Shown: positions 28,902 to 40,108, counted from the stretch's first letter. The stretch: DNA of 64,000 bases from Yponomeuta sedellus (GCA_934045075.1 OW203744.1:7007795-7071794), one strand, 5' to 3'. Translations and numbers: made by a program. The notes: a model not told the origin generated them from the sequence alone.

Positions 28902-30830
28902 TTAGATTAAAATCGGATGTTTTTTGTTAAAATTGAAATCTGGGTAATTTTGAATGCGGCCGCCTACTCGCAGAATCCCATTCTGATCCGTAAATAAATT
29001 CAGTCTGGACAAGCTGTGTTTTGATTTTAATACATGCCCTTTAGCGATCAACTTTACCTCATCTGAAAAAGACTCAAACTGAGATAGCCTTACTAACAGT
29101 ATCTCTGCCTCCTCCAATTCGCTCACGCTTAGGCTGCCCGTACGCATAATGTTTTTGTTGCGCGCATTATAAATAAATCTTAACATAAATGCGACGGCGC
29201 GTCTCATTCGGTTATATTGCGAAAATCGAGTGAATGGAAAAAAGGATGGGTCAGGTGTGTTGTTGTCAGCAGCGAGTGATACAACTGCAACGCATGTTTT
29301 CAACTCGGGTAACGGTTCTGAGGCGTTATCTAACTGTGTACCATAGGCAGGTACTTCATCGGATTTGAAATTTATGTCATGCATAAATTCCGGTCCCTCC
29401 CACCGTAAAGTGGAAGAGGAGAGGTCCCGCAAGTTAAAACCGCGTGACACCAGGTCAGCTGGGTTAGCCCTGCCGCTGACATGACGCCATGGACGGTCCT
29501 GTGTTAGTTCATGAATTTGTGCGGTTCTGTTTTGGACGAATGTTTTTAATAAATTAGGCGCCATACGTAGCCAGCCTAAAACAATCGTAGAATCGGTCCA
29601 AAACATCACGTGACTGAAATCACAGCGTAAAGAGTGACGAACCTTATCAAATAGCCGAGCTCCTAACAGTGCTCCGCATAGCTCGAGCCTAGGCACGCTG
29701 ACCGGTTTTAAAGGTGCGACCTTGCCCTTCGAACATAATAGACGTACTGATACCGTTATGTTGTTTTTATTAACTGCGCGAATATAGACGCACGCTCCGT
29801 ACGCGGTTTGGGATGCGTCAGTGAAAATATGCATCTCTAAATAAGTGGGGTTAGTACCTATAACATGCCGGGGTATTCTTATGGTTTCAAGTAAAGGCAG
29901 GGAAGCGACAAACTGGTTCCATATTCGTGTGACGTCACCAGTGGGTAGCGCGTCATCCCAACCCAACTTAAGCAACCACAGTTTTTGCAATAAAACCTTT
30001 ACTAGCATTATCGCGGGACTAAGCAGGCCTAGCGGGTCAAATATTTGCGACACACTTGACAGTATAGACCGCTTCGTAACAGGTTTTTTATCATCTTCAT
30101 AGTGCGTATTGAAATGGAATTCATCTGATAGATAATAACAACCTAAACCTAAAGTTTTAGTGTTAGTATTTTCGTTCAAAGTAAAGTCCTTCGAGTCTTC
30201 AGGCGACTGTACATTGTCGACGGGAAAAAAGTTGTAGGTCCACTTACGTAATGGAAAACATCCTAATTTTAATGTACCAGCAACTTTGGTACATAAGTCT
30301 AGCAACTCGGTTTTATCGTCGGACCCTGTTATCATGTCGTCGACGTAAAAATCGCTACTGATCACTCTTTGAACCTCGGGATCCGTGCTTTCAGTGCCTA
30401 ATTGTTTCAGGCACCTCACACTTAGAAATGGCGCGGACGCGGTTCCGTAGGTCACCGTATTTAGTTTGAAAATACTCAGTGGTTGGGAGGACTCGTCACG
30501 CCAGAGAATAAGTTGTAGGTCGCGCTGATCTTCGGCGATCAGACACTGCCTATACATCTTCTCTACGTCTGCGCAGGCCACGAAACGGTATTGCCTAAAG
30601 CGGAGCAGAATGTCAATTAGGTCACCCTGTATAGGCGGACCCACAAGCTGCAAGTCGTTAAGCGAGTTACCAGTACTTGACGCCGCGCTGGCGTCAAACA
30701 CAACAGGAAGTTTGGTTGTGGTACTATGCTCACGAAAGACCCCGTGATGCGGCATAAAGTAATGCGGATCTCCATACGACTCCACGCGTGACATGTGACC
30801 CAAGAGCTCGTACTCGTGAATGATGCTTTT
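28902..30830 (-). CDS. BEL/Pao reverse transcriptase and RNase H, N-terminally deleted
   Basis: The open frame shows VVFDASAASSTGNSLND, CADVEKMYRQC (motif A), TYGTASAPFLSVRCL (motif B) and SDFYVDDMITGS (catalytic YVDD). Next come SVSQIFDPLGLLSP and RNase H (IFTDASQTAYGACVY, VPRLELCGALLGA, WTDSTIVLGWL). It ends at a stop just before the integrase. The region before LLGHMSRVES is missing: the frame meets Gag sequence near 30830, so the protease and RT N-terminus were deleted. RT catalytic residues are intact, but the product would not be made correctly. Confidence 0.87.
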   Translation of the reverse strand, partial: KSIIHEYELLGHMSRVESYGDPHYFMPHHGVFREHSTTTKLPVVFDASAASSTGNSLNDLQLVGPPIQGDLIDILLRFRQYRFVACADVEKMYRQCLIAEDQRDLQLILWRDESSQPLSIFKLNTVTYGTASAPFLSVRCLKQLGTESTDPEVQRVISSDFYVDDMITGSDDKTELLDLCTKVAGTLKLGCFPLRKWTYNFFPVDNVQSPEDSKDFTLNENTNTKTLGLGCYYLSDEFHFNTHYEDDKKPVTKRSILSSVSQIFDPLGLLSPAIMLVKVLLQKLWLLKLGWDDALPTGDVTRIWNQFVASLPLLETIRIPRHVIGTNPTYLEMHIFTDASQTAYGACVYIRAVNKNNITVSVRLLCSKGKVAPLKPVSVPRLELCGALLGARLFDKVRHSLRCDFSHVMFWTDSTIVLGWLRMAPNLLKTFVQNRTAQIHELTQDRPWRHVSGRANPADLVSRGFNLRDLSSSTLRWEGPEFMHDINFKSDEVPAYGTQLDNASEPLPELKTCVAVVSLAADNNTPDPSFFPFTRFSQYNRMRRAVAFMLRFIYNARNKNIMRTGSLSVSELEEAEILLVRLSQFESFSDEVKLIAKGHVLKSKHSLSRLNLFTDQNGILRVGGRIQNYPDFNFNKKHPILI

Positions 30831-31341
30831 GAATGTCGCTCATTTCAGTGGAATTATGGACGAGTGATAAAAACGTGTCTCTAAATTCTAGCCAGTGCTC
30901 AAATGAACCGTCAAACGTAGGCATAGAAACGTAGACTGATTATTACTAGCTTGTTTGGAGCTGTCAGAAACCCTTCCACTGCTTAGAACCAGCTCAGCCT
31001 TGGACATGACGTCATAATAGCAATTCTCAAACTGATCTCGCTGATCCAACTGAGTGGAAAGATCTGAATCACGAACATTCTCCTCTAGCGTAAATTGAAG
31101 GTCGTTAAATTCTTTCAGTAAATTGTGAGCTCCTGCGTATGCGTAATTTTAAGTCAATTCTACTCTGTGCTGACAAAATCTCCTCATTGGCAATATTATT
31201 AACATAGCTAGAGAAGCGAGTAAGTCTGCCCTTTACGATGCCGCGTTTACGAACAAGTTCACGGATCATTTGATCATCTAGACCTTCACAAGGGGACTTG
31301 GACCTACTCTCGGAGGTACTAGCGGTAGGATGTAAAGACAT
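30831..31341 (-). pseudogene. BEL/Pao Gag remnant
   Basis: A start at 31341 (MSLHPTASTSES) leads into VKGRLTRFSSYVNNIANEE. After frame changes, MPTFDGSFEHWLEFRDTF and LSLVHNSTEMSDIQK appear at about 30920-30835; this is the DUF1759-type Gag signature. It breaks off at the deletion junction with the RT region. Knuckles and protease are absent. Confidence 0.72.
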
Positions 31342-31773
31342 ATTGGTGGCCAGTGAAAGAGGGAGGTACTCACGGTTGAAACGGCACGAAGGTAGACAGC
31401 AGGTGCTAGCAACGACACCTTAGCAGCTCGACGGCTGTGCAAACCAGGTATCTCACTCGCAATTTATGACTGAAACCAGTTTGAAGACACGGTATCACAC
31501 AAGAGAAATGGAGAAGGTCGGGATAGGATGGATGGCTGGCCGTACCGAATTGTACGTTTTGCTCGAGTGGCGTCCACGTCGACGTCCAAAGTCCAGCCTC
31601 CACGTGTCCTGTGCCTCACTCCAGTAGGATTGCGATACCGTCCAGTATTAACGATGGAGATGCGTGCAGGGATCTCCACATACGAAGGTTCTTGAATCCT
31701 TGTCTCGTGGTCGTTTCCAATCGTCGCTAGCGTCTTCAAAGATCAGATTTTTTATCCGGCCGATGGTCCAGCA
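31342..31773 (-). other. Leader of the BEL/Pao element
   Basis: Untranslated region between 5' LTR and Gag start. The first bases after the LTR (TGCTGGACCATCGGCC on the minus strand) should be the primer site, but I cannot match them to a tRNA. Confidence 0.5.
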
Positions 31774-32089
31774 TGTAGCGGCGTGTGCGATCGCTACGTT
31801 ATCGTATATATTGCAGAAAGAATTCAAGAAATTTGGATATCTTCAATTAAGCGATGTGTGTATCATTCAAAAGTTTATTCGTAACAGAAAAAAATACATA
31901 TGTGGAGGATAGGGGGTGATGGGGACATCTAGATTTGCCTAACCAATCACGTCGATTATCACGACATCGCGGCTTCATCTGATTGGCTATCGATCACGTC
32001 ACAGTGCTCCGATGTGTCTGCATATTATTGGCTGATAGATCTATCTACCATAGACAGAGCTTGTAGTGGTGTGACATGGGTCCCGAACA
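31774..32089 (-). repeat. 5' LTR of BEL/Pao element
   Basis: Nearly identical to 27385-27699. The visible differences are gcgctgtg/gcgatgtg, gtaagag/gtaacag, tcgagg/tggagg and changes in a G run. Confidence 0.92.
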
Positions 32090-33934
32090 CCGTTATTATG
32101 TGGCCGAGATAGGCGACTTCTCGGCGTAAGAACTCACACTTGTCAGGCTGCAACTTGAGATTCGCTTCTCGGAATTTTGAGAATACGAGTTCCAGCTTCT
32201 GCATGTGTGAGTCGAGATCGTGAGAGTAGACGATGCAGTCGTCAAGATATATGAAACAGTGAAGACCTTGAAGGCCAGCCATAGGACGGTGTTCATAAGT
32301 CTTTGGAATGTAGCAGGGGCGTTTTTAAGCCCAAAAGGCATTCTAGAGAATTCGTAGTGTCCAGCGGCACTATTGTTAGTAGAATCGGTAAACCCTGTTT
32401 TAGAGGCATCGAGAGGGTCCATAAGGACTTCATGAAAACCACTGGCTAGGTCCAGTGTCGTGAAATATTTTGAATGACCTAATTGGTCGAGAATATCAGA
32501 GATAAGGGGCAAAGGATAGACGTCAGAGACGGTGACGTCATTTAACTTTCTATAGTCTATGATTAAGCGCCATTTCTTTTTGCCCGAAGCGTCCATTTTT
32601 TTTGGCACGACCCATACGGGCGCACTCCAAGGGGAGTTGGAAGGACGAATTATTTTTTGGTCTAGAAGCGATTTAATTTGCCGTTCAACTTCGTCCTTAT
32701 GACACTCTGGAAATCTGTATGACTTGACGTGAATGGGTTGTGAGTCACCTGTATTAATGGTGTGTTTTGTAACATTCGTGTAGGTTAATTGTTCGCCTTC
32801 CAAGTAAAAGATGTCAGTGTATTTAGAACAGCAGTCGATTGAGCGTTTTTCTTCTTCGCTATTAAGATGGGAGGTGCGAATGTTGTCAAGGACGCTATTG
32901 TGTCGATTGGAGTCGCTAGAGGACACGGAGTATATGTTTTCTTGGGAGTTAGAAGTCGAACTCGGTATGTGACACGTCTGTGTCAAGGTGACTTTGTAGT
33001 CTGTGACTTTTATTTCGGAATTGGTGGTATTAAGGACTGATATATTTATTTTTCCATTGGGCTTGATAGAGACGAGGCTATTTGCTACAAAGATGCCTTC
33101 GGAAATTGAATGGTCTAGCACTAAGGCTTCTTTGGTGTTGTGGAACTCGGAACTGTCATTCGTTATTGAACATTCTATGACGGCTTCAGAACGAGCTGGA
33201 ATTATGTAGGTAGGCTGATTGAATTCTATAGGGATGAGATTACCCTGTATGTGTAGACAGTGGTTTGAGTAGCGGACATCGGCATTTTGGCGCGATAAGA
33301 AATCGTTACCTAATATCCCGTCATAGTTCAAGTTCACATTTTCGCTGATGGCGTGGAACTCATGGTCGAACGATATTGAACCTGTGTCTGTTTGAAAGTC
33401 GAATTGGATTTGGAATACGCCAAGGCTTTCGCAGTATGAATCATTGTCGCTTAGGCCCTTAAGCTTTATGGTGTCGTTCGAGAGTGATGGCTTCTGTGTG
33501 AAATTAGTAAGCTTAGCTATACTGACACTTGCACCAGTATCGATGAGAAAGCACAACACGTTATCTGAGTAGTTTGTTTTGAGACAAACGTGTGGCAGAG
33601 ACACCTTTTTATAGGTTGTATTAATCTCATGAATTGATATGGAATTAGACTTAGAATTGGGCTTAGGCTTGGAATTTTCTTTCGGTTTAGAAGTCTTTTT
33701 GGATTCAGAGATTTGTTTGGGTTTTTGGCTCAAAGAAACAGAGGCTCCCGAGGGAGGATTTTGAGGACTTGATTTGGAAGCAGAGTTCATTTTGACGTTA
33801 CTGGGCTTAGTGGCCGAAATAGAAGGTAACGATGAGTTTTCAACCCTTGAAATAGAAGGACTCGCTGTGTCATTGGGGTGTTGTTTATTCTGACGACCTA
33901 TCTGTCGTTTAGATTTAGAAATAGGAGTCGGCAA
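32090..33934 (-). pseudogene. Gypsy protease and reverse transcriptase, frameshifted
   Basis: The frame begins with a Lys/Ser-rich region, then the protease (FLIDTGASVSIAKL, late motif YDGILGNDFL). RT motifs follow: WSAPVWVVPKK, WRLIIDYRKLNDVT, YFTTLDLASGFHEVLM (motif A) and EFSRMPFGLKNAPATFQRLM (motif B). Near 32285 the frame slips by one base, and the catalytic box CFIYLDDCIVYS and AYLGHIIT continue in another frame (32090-32282). The BEL/Pao element then interrupts. The same Pol resumes at 27384. Confidence 0.88.
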
Positions 33935-34083
33935 GTTAAACCTGACTCGCTTAGGCTTTCTCGCCTTGGATACAGAGGGATTTAGAATTTGGGACTCGGG
34001 CGATTTCGCCGATTCAGAGGGAGTCGATAGGGTGCCTGCATAATTACTGGGTACTCGTCGACACGAATGCGATACCCCGTTGC

Positions 34084-35037
34084 TTAGTTTAAATTACAGT
34101 TATCTTCGTCAGCCTCTTCGCCGGAGGTCGATAGTGGAGGTGACTCGACTGTAACGTTATGCTGGAATTGATAAGGGTTGTTGTTCGAATTTCTCCGGGC
34201 GTTATTGAATTGACGTTTTTTGCATTGACTTATGTCGTGGCCCTCGTTTTTGCAGTATCTGCAAACTGCTGGGTTGGAGGGCCCTTGAGACCTATCTGAA
34301 TAATCTCGCTGAGGGCGAGGATTTGGTTTATATGGAACTAGGGCGCGAGAGTCACGCCTGAAACATTCAGACTCTAAGTGGCCTGGCTTGTTGCAGCGTC
34401 TGCAGAATTTTTGTTTAGGGGCCTCGGTCGGCCTTGATGTTGACTTATTTAAGAGATTTAGAATCTTTTCTTCCTCCACGGCCACTATCACGGCATCGTT
34501 GAGCGTTTTCGGCACTCGGCAACGCACGATGTTACTTAAGCGTGAATTGAGACCTAGACAAAATGTGTACAGGGCTAAATCTTCTGTCATAGCAAGACGT
34601 CCTGGCAGCTCCTTTTTAAGGGAGTTAGCATTATGAATTTCAGCCTGTAAATCTGTGAGGGACGTTTCGATTCGGAGAGCAAATTGCGCTACGGTTTCAT
34701 TCAGCATTTGCTTACATGATTGAAGGTCAAGCAGGAGATGGTTGTAATGTTTCCTCTGACCAAAGTTTTGTTGTAAAACAGCCTTGAGTTCATCGAAACT
34801 GCTGAATTCACGGTTTGAGCAAGCGATTTGGGCCTTGCCCTCGAGTTTAGATATTATAAATTTTAGGAGTAAGTCTGTCTGGCTTCGCTATGACAGATCT
34901 AGGGCATTTTGACAATTTGTAAGGAATGCTGTTAATGTTTCCCTGTCTCCTTTGTACGGGGAAATGAAGCTACAGAGGACTTGTATGGGATACGGCTCTG
35001 TTAATAAAATTTGAGTCGATTGTTCGGACTTGGCCAT
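34084..35037 (-). pseudogene. Gypsy Gag with two zinc knuckles, one nonsense codon
   Basis: MAKSEQSTQILLTEP begins the protein at 35037. A stop codon at 34888-34890 interrupts the frame, which continues through QTDLLLKFIISKLEGKAQ and ETVAQFALRIETSLTDLQ to two knuckles, CRRCNKPGHLESEC and CRYCKNEGHDISQC. This is the typical 17.6/297-like Gag layout. Its product would form the particle core. Apart from the single stop the frame seems open, consistent with moderate age. Confidence 0.83.
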
Positions 35038-35694
35038 TTTGTTTGAGAAATACCTATTAGATAATAACACGAACGAGCGGCGGCACGCTTAGAATTGGAA
35101 ATAGTAAATAAGGTAGGTATGTACTCGAGTTGGTAAAATAGTCAATGTAAGGAAATAGAATGGATATAGAAAGGACTCGTGACAATAACGGTTAATTAAA
35201 TGTTAGACTCACAGGATCACGGCGAGCTGGAGAGTGGTAGACATTGCGGTTTGAAGTTTCTTGTTGCAGGACGACGACGACGACGGAGGCGACGGTGATG
35301 GACACGGAGACTCGGCGACCGCGACGACCATAGGTAAGTACCAGGTAAGTAGGTAGGTACTTATACGGGCAGCAGCAGCGGGCCCGTCTTGGAAGCAGGA
35401 CACGGAGAGTTACGGATGGCGCAACGATTCGGAGACCACGATGAGCGGCAGCACGGCGGCGGCAGTGACTTTGAGGACGGCAGGCTGTATCGACAGGCTC
35501 CAGGGTTGAAGGCTTACTGTCGCAATTACAGGGCACAAAAGTTCACAGGATAAAGTTCACAGTGTAAGGATTTCGCATCATGCAGAGTTTGACACAGTTT
35601 TTCACATAGTTTCACTGCGGTCCGGTTTTTCGCGTTTTCACGTTTTTACGTTTTTCGCGTCTGAGATGCTGGGAAATGCGATTTCCACCAGCAG
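35038..35694 (-). other. Leader of the Gypsy element
   Basis: GC-rich DNA between primer site and Gag start. Overlapping open frames at 35192-35536 are compositional (Arg/Ser/Ala-rich) and show no domain. Confidence 0.5.
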
Positions 35695-35712
35695 ATCCCA
35701 CTTCTGACACCA
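35695..35712 (-). promoter_or_regulatory. tRNA-Leu-type primer-binding site
   Basis: The minus strand reads TGGTGTCAGAAGTGGGAT, the complement of a tRNA-Leu 3' end, one base from the LTR edge at 35714. Confidence 0.75.
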
Positions 35713-35713
35713 C

Positions 35714-35987
35714 TGTTACGGGGCGGGTCAGGAGAGTCTTTTTAAAAAAGATATTTTTTTTAAAACACTTTTATTACGAAATTGAAAATAAACGAAATTG
35801 AATAATAGAAATGGAACAGTAGAGATGACCGTCTTTCACGAGCCCGGATATTGAATTGCAAAATGATACGACTGTGTGACTGGTCTTGCGTCATGCCATG
35901 GGAAAAAGGCTCCACGTGTCGAATGCACCTACTGACGCGTCAGCACTTTCCCACGCATACAGTCTCTATGGGAAGGTGATTATAACA
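35714..35987 (-). repeat. Probable 5' LTR of the Gypsy element
   Basis: The inner edge (tgttacgggg) is fixed by the adjacent primer site. The outer edge ...gattataaca at 35987 is chosen because it gives TGTTA/TAACA ends. A minus-strand AATAAA lies near 35770. No second copy is available for confirmation. Confidence 0.5.
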
Positions 35988-36270
35988 GTAAGTTTACAAC
36001 TCAGTGATTTTAAAACATATCGGTCACCTTCCAAACCCTCTATCACTCTAAAAGGACTCTTAAATTTTGGATCAAATTTGGTTTGATCAAAACAAAACAA
36101 AATCAAAACAAAATCTCACATGAAAAGATGGAGATAAACAGATATAAAATAGAAATGCAAATTTTGAAATTGAGGTAAATTAAGTTGCAATCTTCTAAAA
36201 AACATTAAAAAGTAGGGTTTGTAATAATTAGATGTAAGAATAAATGCTGCATTAATAATATTATTTTTAT
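35988..36270. other. No gene recognised
   Basis: AT-rich spacer between the Gypsy LTR and the HARBI1-like gene; it may include the non-coding end of that transposon, but I see no clear terminal repeat. Confidence 0.4.
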
Positions 36271-37676
36271 TTAATTTGAGAAATGTGTATTTATGAGGGC
36301 TGTCCTTACTATAAAATTTTGATTAAGATCAAGCCCTATAGATTGTGTTATAGGCTCATCTTCCACACTTTCCATTATAGGTTCCTCATCCAATACTCCA
36401 TCATTTCTAGAAATTGCAATGTTATGTAAAACGGCACATGCCACAATAACAGGTGGAATATTGTCAATTTTAAGGCCCATCCCATTTCGCAGACAGGGAA
36501 ATCTTCTTTTTAGTACACAAAAAAGCCTTTCCACTGGGTTCCTAGTACTTATTTGGGAACGATTATAAGCTTCTTCGGCAGATGTCTGTGGGTTTAGCAA
36601 TGGAGTCAGCAAATAGGGCCGATAAGGATATCCACTATCTCCAAGAATGATCATATTCCCAAAATCTCCACGCTCCAATTGGGCACACAATGGGGAATCA
36701 TTAAAAATAGTACGGTCATCTACAGAACCAGGCCATCTAGCAATTATGTTTCTGATGCGTAATTGTGCGTCACACACCATTTGCACATTCAAGGAAAAGT
36801 ACCCTTTTCTGTTGCGGTACAATTCAGATTGGGCTCCTCCTGAAAATAAAACAAAAACTTTAACATAACAATCCTTTCCTGGGGTCATATTTTTTAACTT
36901 TAGCATGTTTGTCAGAGCACAACAAACTTTTGCCTGGAATTTATTTGATACGAGTTGTCAATTCCAGTCTAGTATCAAACTAGGGAAACCCGATCCTATG
37001 GTAACCAAGCAAGGACACCAACAAAAGAGAAATACACCCAGAATGAAGCCATTCCTTATAATATACAGCAACCTCTGCTTTGGTAGCCGACCTGTATTGG
37101 CACTAGTCCAAAGAGGCAGTATCATCAATTCATCACATCTTTGGTAAAATAACGGTTTGATAGTACCTAAGATAAGAATAAAATAGTACAAGTAGGTTAC
37201 GAATCTATTTATTATGGGTAGACATAGACTGTACATACCTGGAGAATTAATTTTTATATGTGTGCAGTCCACCGCCCCCACTACTCTAGGAAAATTTGCT
37301 ATGGAGTAAAACTCATTTGCAACATCAGCAAATTCCTGCGCCGTTGGCATGTTTATGTACAGCGACTTCATAGCAGCTATTTTGCTGTGACTTTGTGCAC
37401 AATTCGGTGCACAGTTGGCTGTTCAACGCAAAATATATCGCCTATTACGCGTTGATAACATCCTGTCGCGTAAAACCGTAGTGTTATAAGTATTTGGTCT
37501 ACTGGTTGAATGGCTTTATTTCGTCTTGTTAGGGGTTTGATGCTGTTGCCAAACACAGAATCCAGATACAAAACAGTTTCCTTTGATACACGGAACCGCG
37601 CACGAAACTCCATATCATCGTACGTGTCGAAAGCGTTTAATTTTAATTCGTTTCGTCGACTCACAGTTCGACTCAC
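36271..37676 (-). pseudogene. HARBI1-like Harbinger nuclease/transposase, spliced, one frameshift
   Basis: The protein starts at 37676 (MSRTVSRRNELKLNAF). The N-terminal helices (RFRVSKETVLYLDSVFG, RFYATGCYQRVIGDIF, QPTVHRIVHKV) run to a one-base shift near 37378. The next segment has GAVDCTHIKINSPG, with the first catalytic Asp. A well-formed intron (36840-37238, GTATGT...TTTCAG) joins in frame to GAQSELYRNRKGYFSLN, then ARWPGSVDDRTIF (Asp), ILGDSGYPYRPYLL, and STRNPVERLFCVLKRRF (Glu). The family cuts DNA at Harbinger ends; some relatives are domesticated genes (HARBI1). The frameshift argues for a dead transposon copy, although a single assembly error cannot be excluded. Confidence 0.83.
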
Positions 37677-37840
37677 AGCGTAACCGGTGGCCCGCCTCTT
37701 ACGGTTACAACCTTACAACTTGCTTTAATTCTAAATCAGAAACTAATTGACGTATCGAAGTAATTCTTTCACTAGTATTTTTTATTTTTGACAGAGAACG
37801 TGGAGTGCTAATAATCAAAATTAGTTAACATTCTTGAGCA
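37677..37840. other. Spacer and target-site duplication
   Basis: Nothing coding. The octamer cttgagca at 37833-37840 recurs at 39218-39225 on the other side of the foldback element. Confidence 0.6.
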
Positions 37841-39217
37841 GAGTTGTTCCACTAATCCCCATTGAAAATCCCCATTGGCGTATCTTAGTATTGGCAATGG
37901 GGATTGTAGACAAAAAGTTAAAATAAATCCCCATCGGTATAAAGAACAACACATTATTATGAATCAAAAAGTGTTTTTTTTCTAATACTAATAGGTACCT
38001 ACATTACACAATCATGATTTTACAGTAGTTTATAAAATCACAGATGTTTAGATGTTCTCGTAACCTAAATAGAACATGAGTTTTACACTAAGTAAATCAC
38101 AGATTATAATTATCTACGTATTACGTACACAATCCAGCCTACAACATCTAAAACAGTGTCCCAGGCAGTGCCTGTGGTCCGAGTGTCATCCGAGTGGTCC
38201 CTTCACACATCTAGTGTGAGTGAAGATGCCACTCATTAGGTAGATGCAAATGCCAATTACAATACAATCACATTTTCACTATCATTAATAAAGTCACAGA
38301 TTTTATATTTTCTAAATAAACGAGAAGCGCTCGTGGCCTAGTGTAACCGAGTGATTGGAATCAATCACAAAAGTTAAGCGACAACAGGCGCGGTCAGGTG
38401 CTGGATGGGTGACTATCCCGTGACTGCCGCTAGTGGCATTTTTCCGAGCGCTTCCGTGCTTCGAAAGGCACGTTAAGCCGTTGGTGCCGGCTGTCATGTA
38501 ATGGCATTATGGCAGAGATCCAAGTCCAGCAGTGGGGACATGCAAAGGGTTGATATCAAATAAAATCACAGTTTTGCAATCATTGATCAAAACACTGATT
38601 TTTACAATTTCGTATTATCTAATAAAATCAATTTGTAACCAAATTTTTTATGCGAAATTCTAAAAAAATAATTCTTAAGTTCGATCATCTTAACTTTTAT
38701 TATTAAATTTGTTTAGATAATAAGAAAATGTAAAAATCTGTGATTTGATTGTAAAACTGCGATTTTATGTTGGTAATAAGAACTCTTAAAAAGTTATTTT
38801 TTTGTTAATGACTGTCAAAATATTGAGGTAATTAGAATCGGTGATTTACTTAATAAATATAAAATTTATGTTCTATTTAGGTTAGGAGAATTGTAATAGG
38901 TAATTAGAATCGGTGATTTACTTAATAAATATAAAACTTATGTTCTATTTAGGTTAGGAGAATATCTAAGCAAATGTGATTTTATAAATTATTGTAAATC
39001 TGTATAATGTAGGTATTAGTATTAGAAAATTAATACTTTGTGATTCGTACCTTATTTGTTGTTCTTTATATTTGGTTTTATACGAATGGGGATTTATGAA
39101 CTTTCTGTTCACAAATCCCCATTGGCGTGTCTTAGTATTGGCAATGGGGATTAGTGAACAAAAAGTTCACAAATCCCCATCAATGGGGATTTTCAATGGG
39201 GATTAGGGGAATAACCC
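37841..39217. mobile_element. Foldback, non-autonomous hAT-like element
   Basis: The 1,377-bp element is flanked by the 8-bp duplication cttgagca, the length expected for hAT transposons. The ends are inverted (gagttgttccactaatcccc against gggttattcccctaatcccc), followed by repeated aatccccattg blocks in both orientations. The arms are long: the left block around 38025-38110 is the reverse complement of the right block around 38900-38985. A 72-bp tandem duplication lies at 38826-38967. No transposase. A 5S-derived SINE sits near its centre. Confidence 0.78.
38322..38560 (+). repeat. 5S rRNA-derived SINE (SINE3-type)
   Basis: The head carries the internal RNA polymerase III promoter of 5S rRNA: the A-box region aagttaagcgac (38371-38382), the intermediate element ggcgcggtc, and the C-box ctggatgggtgac (38401-38413). 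The tail (gttaagccgttggtgccggc, then gtccagcagtggggac) resembles the inverted RTE-LINE tail phrase found at 25848 and 51210. This suggests RTE machinery as its mobilising partner (inference). It is not a functional 5S gene: the 5' third and the last stem are not 5S-like. Confidence 0.78.
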
Positions 39218-39993
39218 CTTGAGCATGACAGAACGTTACTTGGTGAAATTCTCAACTCAGAAACCTGCCCTTATGATACTTTTCTTTATAGTCTCTGTAT
39301 TCACACGCAATGACCGCGAAGCGCGAGCACAGTACAGTCGACAGCATATCATCCCATGCACTCTACACCGTTGCATTACGGGCGACTTTGCGCGACTTTA
39401 GCTACGCGACTTTGTCTACGCGAGCCAGACAAACGTTCATCGGAATTTACCTAAACTTGAGGTGCGGGATTTTTCGAAATTGTCGATTACATGAATTGCA
39501 TTGGATATCGGCGGACGGACGGCTGCAGCTCTTTTCGCGCTCGGTGCACGGCATAATAATGAGAGTGTATCAAGCAATGAGAACCTCCTTATTTTTTAAG
39601 TCGGTTAAAAAGGAGGCAGCGCGTCTTATTTAGCGCTCAATTTACCTTTTACAATTAAAAAAAACTCAAGAAATACCAATATCGTAGTCCAGTAGGTACC
39701 TTTTTTGTGTTCAGTCGTCAACAGGACCCTATTTCATAACAATCATAACAATACCATTATTAGTATATTATGACAATTCGATATTGCGTAGCCATTTATT
39801 AAGTTAACCTTCCTTCTAGTTAATCGACTACGCAATGTATACCGAATTGTCATACATAATACACTGTGATTAACTGCTAAAATAAAAAGCATGATTTGGG
39901 TTTCGTAAACGTCAATAAATCACTTGATTTATAAGTAATTGTAAGTATTTTTATGCAACTCTCGGGAAACTAAAAGTTGACCTACTGTCGACT
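39218..39993. other. Intergenic DNA with one inverted-repeat element
   Basis: No gene; the open frames at 39219-39633 lack features. An imperfect hairpin lies at 39769-39854. Confidence 0.45.
39769..39854. repeat. 86-bp inverted-repeat (MITE-like) unit
   Basis: The ends tatgacaattcg and cgaattgtcata are exact complements. Further inside, attgcgtag and ctacgcaat pair, and then aagttaac and an imperfect partner. It is compact and non-coding. Confidence 0.65.
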
Positions 39994-39998
39994 GTACT

Positions 39999-40108
39999 TG
40001 TTGTGTATAGGAATAATAAGAGAAACGCGCCCTCAAGTTAAGATATATTTAGCGACTGCCCCGCCGGCGGCGCTCTGTATTGGTCTACCCACATATTACT
40101 ATTCTACA
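39999..40108 (-). repeat. 3' LTR of Gypsy element
   Basis: Plus-strand ends tgttgtgtatagg and ctattctaca. It matches 47128-47239 except for a small indel/substitution cluster (gatatatttagcg against gacgtatattttgcg). A purine-rich tract follows at 40109-40125 on the internal side. Confidence 0.92.

Larger units (their letters stand above)
27385..32089 (-). mobile_element. BEL/Pao LTR retrotransposon inserted in the Gypsy RT
   Basis: The 4,705-bp element has 315- and 316-bp LTRs, TGTTCGGG...CGCTACA on the minus strand, with about five differences between them, and is flanked by CCGTT duplications (27380-27384 and 32090-32094). It lies in the same orientation as its host. Most of Gag, the zinc knuckles, the protease and the start of the reverse transcriptase are deleted, and a stop lies before the integrase, so it is not autonomous. 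Confidence 0.94.
26560..35987 (-). mobile_element. Ty3/Gypsy element split by a BEL/Pao insertion and missing its 3' part
   Basis: Minus strand, starting with a probable LTR (35714-35987): tRNA-Leu primer site, Gag with two zinc knuckles, protease and reverse transcriptase to about 32090. A 4.7-kb BEL/Pao element (27385-32089) then interrupts it, and the same Pol frame resumes (DKGVSPNPDKIKAVTDFP) through RNase H. The integrase and 3' LTR are replaced by a BEL/Pao tail near 26560. Frame breaks in Gag and RT show it is dead. Confidence 0.85.

Noticed and set aside
35192..35536. Arg-rich minus-strand frames in the Gypsy leader
   Set aside because: GC-rich compositional frames in an untranslated leader; no domain.
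38371..38413. A functional 5S rRNA gene
   Set aside because: Only the internal promoter region resembles 5S; the 5' third and the closing stem do not, and a LINE-like tail follows.
39219..39633. Two overlapping plus-strand open frames
   Set aside because: No family features; they begin inside the duplicated target site of the foldback element.
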